A stretch of 64,000 nucleotides of DNA from Streptomyces poonensis. Lineage in GTDB: Bacteria > Actinomycetota > Actinomycetes > Streptomycetales > Streptomycetaceae. The notes beneath the pieces were generated by a model, which saw nothing but the letters and a program-made list of their open reading frames with translations, was not told where the DNA came from and ran no database searches. Numbering within the stretch: the first letter of the stretch is position 1; every line of letters begins with the position of its first letter. The stretch lies in NCBI RefSeq assembly GCF_014650915.1, contig NZ_BMVW01000009.1:186001-250000 (forward strand). Direction: 5' to 3'. Made by a program: the position numbers and the translations under genes. Shown piece after piece: positions 59,379-64,000 of this stretch.

Positions 59379-60098
59379 TCATGCAGGGACTCTGGGGAGT
59401 ACGGCCGCTGCTCGCAGACCACCGTCCGGCGAGTTGCCCAGTTCGAGGCGGCCACCGGAGGAGGTAAGGAGAGCGGCCGCGATGGTGAGCCCCAGGCCGG
59501 TGCCACGGTGGGAGCGGCCGAGTCCGCCGCGCCAGAAGGGTTCGCAGGCGCGGGCGATCTCCTCGCTCGTCATCCCGGGACCCTGGTCGCGCACCTCCAC
59601 GTGGACGTAGGTGTCTGACACGCGGACGGCGACGACGATCCTGCTGCCGTCGGGCGTGGCCTGCAGCGCGTTGTCGAGCAAGACGTCCAGGGACTGATCG
59701 AGGGCGCCGGGAACCTGGGACACCCGGACCGGGGCGCCCCCCAAGAAGACGCGCACACCGCGGGATTCCGCCCGGGCCGACCAGGCTTCGACGCGTGCCG
59801 CTGCCACCGCGAAGGCGTCGACCGTCTCCTGCGGGGCCGGCGACCCGTGATCCGTTCCTCCCCACGTCAGTACCTGGTCCAGCACCTGAGACAGTCGTTT
59901 CACCTCGCTCAGGACCCCGCCGACCTCGCGCTTCACTGAGGCCCCCACCGTGTTGGGTAGTTCGTCCCACAAGAGCTCGAGACGTAACCGAATGGACGTC
60001 AGCGGTGCCCGCACCTGATGCGCGGCTGCGGCGGCGTGCGAAGGGGAGCCCCCCGTGAGAGGTGAGGAAACGCGGGGGGCGGGCAGATCGACCGTCAC
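59379..60098 (-). CDS. Histidine kinase without a sensor region
   Basis: 239 aa from the GTG at 60098, which follows AGGA at seven bases, 15 bases after the response regulator stop. The phospho-accepting box is HAAAAAHQVRAPLTSIRLRL with His27, a divergent form of SHELRTPL. The ATPase follows: LDVLLDNALQATPDGS (N-box), VEVRDQGPGMTSEEIARACE and HRGTGLGLTIAAALL. No membrane helix, HAMP or PAS domain precedes it. Normal OmpR-type kinases are about 450 aa. Either it is a cytosolic kinase that takes its signal elsewhere or its N-terminal half has been lost. Its partner is the adjacent regulator. Confidence 0.85.
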   Translation of the reverse strand: MTVDLPAPRVSSPLTGGSPSHAAAAAHQVRAPLTSIRLRLELLWDELPNTVGASVKREVGGVLSEVKRLSQVLDQVLTWGGTDHGSPAPQETVDAFAVAAARVEAWSARAESRGVRVFLGGAPVRVSQVPGALDQSLDVLLDNALQATPDGSRIVVAVRVSDTYVHVEVRDQGPGMTSEEIARACEPFWRGGLGRSHRGTGLGLTIAAALLTSSGGRLELGNSPDGGLRAAAVLPRVPA

Positions 60099-60112
60099 TG
60101 GGGATTCCTGTC

Positions 60113-60907
60113 TCAGGCGGGTGCTGTGGCCGGGGCCGTCAGGCGGTAGCCGACCCCACGTACGGTCTCGATCCACGCCGGGCTGCCGAGTTTGCTGCGC
60201 AGCGAGCCCACGTGGACATCCAGGGTGCGGCTGGAGCCGCACCAGTTCTCGTCCCACACGCGCGACATGAGGTCCTGGCGTTCCAGGACGGAGCCGGGAT
60301 CCTCCATCAGCACGAGGAGGAGATCGAACTCCTTGCGGGTGATCCGGACTTCGCGACCGTCCAGGAAGACCTTGCGCGTGCGTGGATCCACCTCCAACGA
60401 GCCGGCCCGCAGTGAACCCGGACCAGGTTGCCCCTGCTCCGCGGTCGGGCGTGTCGCCGTGGTGGTTCGCGCGGGTGCTGGGTTCGACGGGGCGGCGGGG
60501 GAGATGACCGGGGTGGCTCCGGCGCGGACGGGCCCGCTTCCGTGCAGGACGCATCGCGCTGCCCTGCGCAGGAGCGCCTGGATGCGGGCCACCAGCTCGT
60601 AGTGGCTGAACGGCTTCATGACGAAGTCATCAGCCCCCACATGAAGGGCCATCACCCGGTCGAGCTCCTCGGTCCGGCCGCTGAGGGTGATCACCGGGAC
60701 ACAGGACGATTCCCGGATGCGGCGGCAGACCTCCTGACCGTCAAGATCGGGGAGGCCCAGGTCGAGCAGGACGAGGTGGGCCTGTTCGAACCATTCGAGA
60801 GCCTCGGTCCCGGTGCCGACTCTGTGCGGCTGGTATCCGTGACGTTCCAACACCCGCTCCAATGCTTCGGCGATACCGTCGTCGTCCTCCACGATCAGAA
60901 CGTTCAA
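60113..60907 (-). CDS. OmpR-family response regulator with a long linker
   Basis: 264 aa. Receiver: acidic E7-D8-D9, phospho-Asp49 (LVLLDLGLPDLDG), and Lys in DDFVMKPFSHYEL. The linker between domains is about 45 residues, Pro/Ala/Thr-rich (SPAAPSNPAPARTTTATRPT), twice the usual length. The winged helix ends TLDVHVGSLRSKLGSPAWIE, then TVRGVGYRL. It is transcribed with the short kinase. Targets are unknown. It is divergent from the NarL-type kinase by 308 bases. Confidence 0.9.
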   Translation of the reverse strand: MNVLIVEDDDGIAEALERVLERHGYQPHRVGTGTEALEWFEQAHLVLLDLGLPDLDGQEVCRRIRESSCVPVITLSGRTEELDRVMALHVGADDFVMKPFSHYELVARIQALLRRAARCVLHGSGPVRAGATPVISPAAPSNPAPARTTTATRPTAEQGQPGPGSLRAGSLEVDPRTRKVFLDGREVRITRKEFDLLLVLMEDPGSVLERQDLMSRVWDENWCGSSRTLDVHVGSLRSKLGSPAWIETVRGVGYRLTAPATAPA

Positions 60908-61215
60908 GGATCCGTTTCCTCCCTGCTGATGGGGTGTCGAACGTCAGTCCCTGGCCGAGCAATCTCTTGGTCATCTGTGTATCAAGCAGGGCTGCGCGAG
61001 CTCAACGCGGGACATCCCGCCCGCGCCGAGAGGGGTAGAGACGTATGGCCCTTTAGAGGTACGTGCACGCGCCGGGAACCGTTGCCCAAGTCAGCTGATC
61101 TTGACACTCCTTTAACGTGGGTCGTTCAAGCGTGCGGGGTACGCTCGGAGACGGGCACCGATAGGGCATTGGCACAGGTCAGGGCCCCTTCCTGACCACA
61201 AGGGGGAGTGTCGGA
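60908..61215. promoter_or_regulatory. Divergent control region between two two-component systems
   Basis: 308 bases without a gene, presumably containing the promoters for both the OmpR-type pair (minus) and the NarL-type pair (plus). A lower-GC patch at about 61085-61130 (CTGATCTTGACACTCC...) includes TTGACA, a possible -35 box, without a certain -10 partner. Confidence 0.4.
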
Positions 61216-62307
61216 GTGGTCAAGAGGCGGGAAGCGTGCAGCCGTGTCGCCGAGGTGCTCGAAGCGCGCGTGGACGAGATCCTCGCGGCCTACGAGGCGT
61301 CCCTTCGCAGCGACCACATGGAGTCGGCGGCGGATGAGTCAGATGTGCAGCGGCACCTCGACCACGCGCGGGGCATTCTTGCACGGGTCGTCTCGGAAAT
61401 GCGCCATGCGACGGGTGCGACAGCAGCGGTACACAGTGTGCACACGCGCTTCCGGCCGGACGGCCTTCCGTACGAACGCGCCGGCGACTTCAGCCGGACC
61501 CCGGCACTGTTCGACGCGGCGGTACACACCCTCCTGGGCGGGGCGGGAGAGACAGGGAGGGAGAGCACGGAAGACATCACAGGCGCTCTCTCTCTGCTTC
61601 ACCGCCGGATCGTCGAACGGCAATCGACCGTCTCCCGCGCGCACCTCGACAGTCTCCTGGAACAGGCGGGCAGAGCCAAGGCGGAGGAACGCAGACGCAT
61701 CGCACGGGAGTTGCACGACGAAGTGGCAGGGTATCTGGGATCCGCCCTCAACCTGCTGGATCTGCACGACCTGTACCGGGACAGCCATCCTGACCTGGCG
61801 CGACAGCGACTGGACGCGGCGCGGGACACGATCGTGCAGTCGCTGGGTAACTTGCGCGACGTCATGAGCGGCCTGCGCCCTCTGTTCTCCCCCGAGCCAC
61901 TGCGGACCGCGCTCACGAAGGATCTGGAGGCCATGGGCGGGGCGCATCCGCCGGACCTGCGGGTCTCCGTTGTCGGTGACGAGTCCTGGCTGCCGGCGGG
62001 CGTGGCGAAGGAGGTCTACCTCATCGTCCGAGAGGCGCAGCGCAACGCCGTTCGTCATGCCCGAGCCAGCGCCATCAAGGTGGAGGTGCGCATCGAACCG
62101 GACCGGATCCTCGCCTCGGTCGAGGACGACGGAGTCGGGTTCGATCCCGGCCCGGCTCCTCCGCAAGGTCACGGAGGCTTGCTGTCCATGCGGGAACGGG
62201 CGGAGCTCCTCGGAGGCAGCGTCGTCCTGGAGTCCTGGCCCGGCGGTGGTTGTCGTGTCCTGATCCGGTTGCTGCTCAAGGGGGAGAGAAGTGGGCGTCA
62301 CGCCTAA
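61216..62307 (+). CDS. NarL-type (HisKA_3) histidine kinase
   Basis: 363 aa from the GTG at 61216. The N-terminal 150 residues are helical and lack membrane segments (VAEVLEARVDEILAAYEASL, HLDHARGILARVVSEM), resembling RsbR-type or GAF-less sensors. The dimerisation box is KAEERRRIARELHDEVAGYL with His167. The ATPase includes LIVREAQRNAVRHARASAIK and DDGVGFDPGP with GHGGLLSMRERAELLGGSV. It is cytosolic. The regulator gene starts 17 bases before its stop. Systems like this occur beside universal stress and dormancy genes, including the DevS/DosT class, but GAF domains for haem are absent here. Confidence 0.9.
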   Translation: MVKRREACSRVAEVLEARVDEILAAYEASLRSDHMESAADESDVQRHLDHARGILARVVSEMRHATGATAAVHSVHTRFRPDGLPYERAGDFSRTPALFDAAVHTLLGGAGETGRESTEDITGALSLLHRRIVERQSTVSRAHLDSLLEQAGRAKAEERRRIARELHDEVAGYLGSALNLLDLHDLYRDSHPDLARQRLDAARDTIVQSLGNLRDVMSGLRPLFSPEPLRTALTKDLEAMGGAHPPDLRVSVVGDESWLPAGVAKEVYLIVREAQRNAVRHARASAIKVEVRIEPDRILASVEDDGVGFDPGPAPPQGHGGLLSMRERAELLGGSVVLESWPGGGCRVLIRLLLKGERSGRHA

Positions 62308-62959
62308 GACGATCACGATCCTGCTGGCCGACGACCACACGCTGTTCCGCGAAGGGGTGCGGGAGATCCTCGGTGCCACCGAGGGGCTCGCCGTGGTCGG
62401 TGAGGCGCAGAGAGGCAAGGAGGCTTGCGACAAGGCCGCTGAACTGCGACCCCACGTCATCGTCCTCGACGTCGAGATGCCCGGACAGAGCGTCCGGGAG
62501 ACCATCACGCAGTTACGTGACGTCTCGCCGCGTTCCCGGGTGGTGGTCCTGACCATGCATGACGACATCGTGCTCGCCCGCGAGCTGCTGTCCCTGGGCG
62601 CCAGCGCCTATCTCGTGAAGGGGTCGACCCGCCACGAACTGATTTCGGCCATCCACAGCGTCGTGGTCGACCGGGGCCCTGGTCATGTAGTCCTGTCGGT
62701 GTCCCAGCAGGGCCTCGAGCGATTCGACCAGGTTCCGAGCGAGAACTTGTCCGCGCGAGAGCGTGAGGTCTTGGCCCTGGCGGCCGAGGCCCTCAGCAAC
62801 AGCCAGATCGCTCAACGGCTGTATATCGCCGAGGGAACTGTCAAGCGACACCTGCGCAACATTTATGACAAGTTGGGCGCCGTCTCCCGACTGGACGCGG
62901 TGAACAAAGCCAACGCGGCCTCCTTGATCCCCGTAGCCCAGCCGAGGGCAGACGACTGA
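62291..62959 (+). CDS. NarL/LuxR-family response regulator
   Basis: 222 aa from the GTG at 62291. Receiver: D14-D15, phospho-Asp60 (HVIVLDVEMPG) and the Lys in SAYLVKGSTRHEL. The output domain is LuxR-type: SAREREVLALAAEALSNSQI, then AQRLYIAEGTVKRHLRNIYD. It overlaps the kinase gene by 17 bases. It could be the regulator acting on 5-4-5 dyads such as those in the first 6 kb, because DevR-type regulators belong to this family. That is inference only. Confidence 0.92.
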   Translation: MGVTPKTITILLADDHTLFREGVREILGATEGLAVVGEAQRGKEACDKAAELRPHVIVLDVEMPGQSVRETITQLRDVSPRSRVVVLTMHDDIVLARELLSLGASAYLVKGSTRHELISAIHSVVVDRGPGHVVLSVSQQGLERFDQVPSENLSAREREVLALAAEALSNSQIAQRLYIAEGTVKRHLRNIYDKLGAVSRLDAVNKANAASLIPVAQPRADD

Positions 62960-63092
62960 CGATGCGAGTTTGCGCCCTGCCGTCTGGAAGTGGTCGTAAG
63001 CCCGCCAGGGTCGAACCACGGAGCAGTCGTCACCATTCGCATATGACAGGCTCCGGGCTGTGCTGACGGTGAACGAGCAGGGAGTCGACCCG

Positions 63093-64000
63093 ATGAAGCG
63101 CGGCAGGCTGCGAATCTATGTCGGGGCCGCCCCCGGTGCCGGAAAGACGTACGCGATGCTGTCCGAGGCGCACCGCCGCATCGAGCGGGGAACCGATTGC
63201 GTCGCGGCTCACGTCGAGCATCACGGTCGGCCGCGTACGGAGGCGATGCTGGACGGGATCGAGCAGGTACCGCAGAAGGAGCTGGAGCACCACGGCGGGA
63301 AGTTCATCGAGATGGACGTGGACGCGGTCCTGGCACGGCGGCCCACCGTCGCGCTCGTCGACGAACTCGCCCACACCAACGTGCCCGGCAGCCGCAACGC
63401 GAAGCGTTGGCAGGACGTCGAGGAGCTCCTCGCGGCGGGTGTCGACGTGGTGACCACTGTCAACATCCAGCACCTGGAGTCGCTTCAGGACATCGTCGAG
63501 TCGATCACCGGCATACGGCAACAAGAGACCATTCCCGACGAGGTGGTGCGGCGCGCTGATCAGATCGAGCTGGTCGACATGTCGCCTGAGGCGTTACGGC
63601 GTCGCATGGCCCACGGCAACATCTATGCCCCGGCCGAGGTGGATGCCGCCCTCTCGCACTGCTTCCGCCCCGGCAACCTCATGGCTCTGCGCGAGCTGGC
63701 CTTGTTATGGGTGGCCGACCGGGCCGATGAACACCTCCGCAAGTACCGAGGCGAACATCAGGTCTCCACCATCTGGGGTTCCCGGGAACGGATCGTGATC
63801 GGTCTGGCCGGTGGCCCCGAGGGCCGCACCCTGATACGCCGTGCCGCGCGGCTGGCCGAGAAGGGCGCCGGCGGGGAAGTGCTCGCCGTCTACATTTCAC
63901 GGAGCGGAGGGATCACCTCGGCTTCGCCCGAGGAGCTTACCCTTCAACGAACGTTGGTGGAGAATCTCGGCGGAACGTTCCACCATGTCATCGGCGAGGA
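63093..64000 (+). CDS. Second KdpD sensor kinase (partial, runs off the window)
   Basis: Starts at the ATG at 63093, with GGGAG 12 bases upstream. The first 302 residues are visible: Walker A YVGAAPGAGKTYAMLSE, VALVDELAHTNVPGSRNAKR, RRADQIELVDMSPEALRRRM, and the USP-like domain IVIGLAGGPEGRTLIRRAAR. It is very similar to the kdpD at 51.2 kb throughout. The two lie 11.8 kb apart in the same orientation, so they are duplicates or one was acquired. No kdpE precedes this copy; it follows a NarL-type system. The rest lies outside. Confidence 0.93.
   Translation, partial: MKRGRLRIYVGAAPGAGKTYAMLSEAHRRIERGTDCVAAHVEHHGRPRTEAMLDGIEQVPQKELEHHGGKFIEMDVDAVLARRPTVALVDELAHTNVPGSRNAKRWQDVEELLAAGVDVVTTVNIQHLESLQDIVESITGIRQQETIPDEVVRRADQIELVDMSPEALRRRMAHGNIYAPAEVDAALSHCFRPGNLMALRELALLWVADRADEHLRKYRGEHQVSTIWGSRERIVIGLAGGPEGRTLIRRAARLAEKGAGGEVLAVYISRSGGITSASPEELTLQRTLVENLGGTFHHVIGE

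Overview
The window is high-GC actinobacterial DNA with Streptomyces codon habits: nearly every real gene has G or C at third positions, GTG and TTG starts are common, and genes often overlap by 4-8 bases. The mix of stress, secondary-metabolite, transposon and broken genes resembles a chromosome arm rather than the core. There are no rRNA, tRNA or CRISPR features.

Region 1 (1-8.4 kb) looks like the remains of a hypoxia/dormancy-type regulon: a flavodoxin, a GNAT-BON chimera, fragments of [NiFe]-hydrogenase maturation genes (hypC, hypF, a hydrogenase protease), a broken universal stress protein, a HAD phosphatase/mutase, a zinc alcohol dehydrogenase and an XRE-PNPOx protein. Dyads of the form GGGCC-N4-GGCCC or close to it recur upstream of these genes and may be sites for a DevR/DosR-type regulator.

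Region 2 (8.4-21.3 kb) has two related IS5-type remnants flanking a membrane protein and a markedly lower-GC patch with a DNase I-fold protein and a small partner. Then come a secreted M4 metalloprotease, a divergent LAL regulator, a methyltransferase fragment, a frameshifted HAD protein and an Lrp regulator.

Region 3 (21.6-31.1 kb) is a mobile-element sink: a mobilisation-type protein remnant, IS5 elements, a RelE-like protein with two unknown genes, and an IS3 element split around a complete ISL3 element that carries a SMI1/KNR4 passenger gene. Beyond it lie an orphan polymorphic-toxin C-terminus with a probable immunity gene, and a desaturase fragment.

Region 4 (31.2-36.1 kb) is a STAS/MEDS/anti-sigma kinase partner-switching group with a GAF-ANTAR regulator, next to a lipase gene whose 3' part is inverted.

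Region 5 (36.3-39.6 kb) is an IS701-type element with about 94-base terminal inverted repeats and CTAG flanks, interrupted by an ISAzo13-type element.

Region 6 (39.7-48.8 kb) is a mostly overlapping minus-strand operon (MazG-like, PIG-L deacetylase, two Nudix, two methyltransferases, APH-fold kinase, ABC exporter, SpaB_C enzyme, LanC). This looks like a class I lanthipeptide or related RiPP pathway whose upstream end was lost in a deletion that joined lanC to a truncated APC permease.

Region 7 (49.4-64 kb) is a potassium and signalling region: two kdpF copies, an in-frame kdpA'-'kdpC fusion left by loss of the pump genes, kdpE-kdpD, a broken TrkA-N gene, an intact trkH-trkA pair, a PucR-type regulator split by a TAA codon, two further two-component systems and the start of a second kdpD. 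The theme throughout is deletion: many genes survive only as fused halves, while the regulators remain intact.
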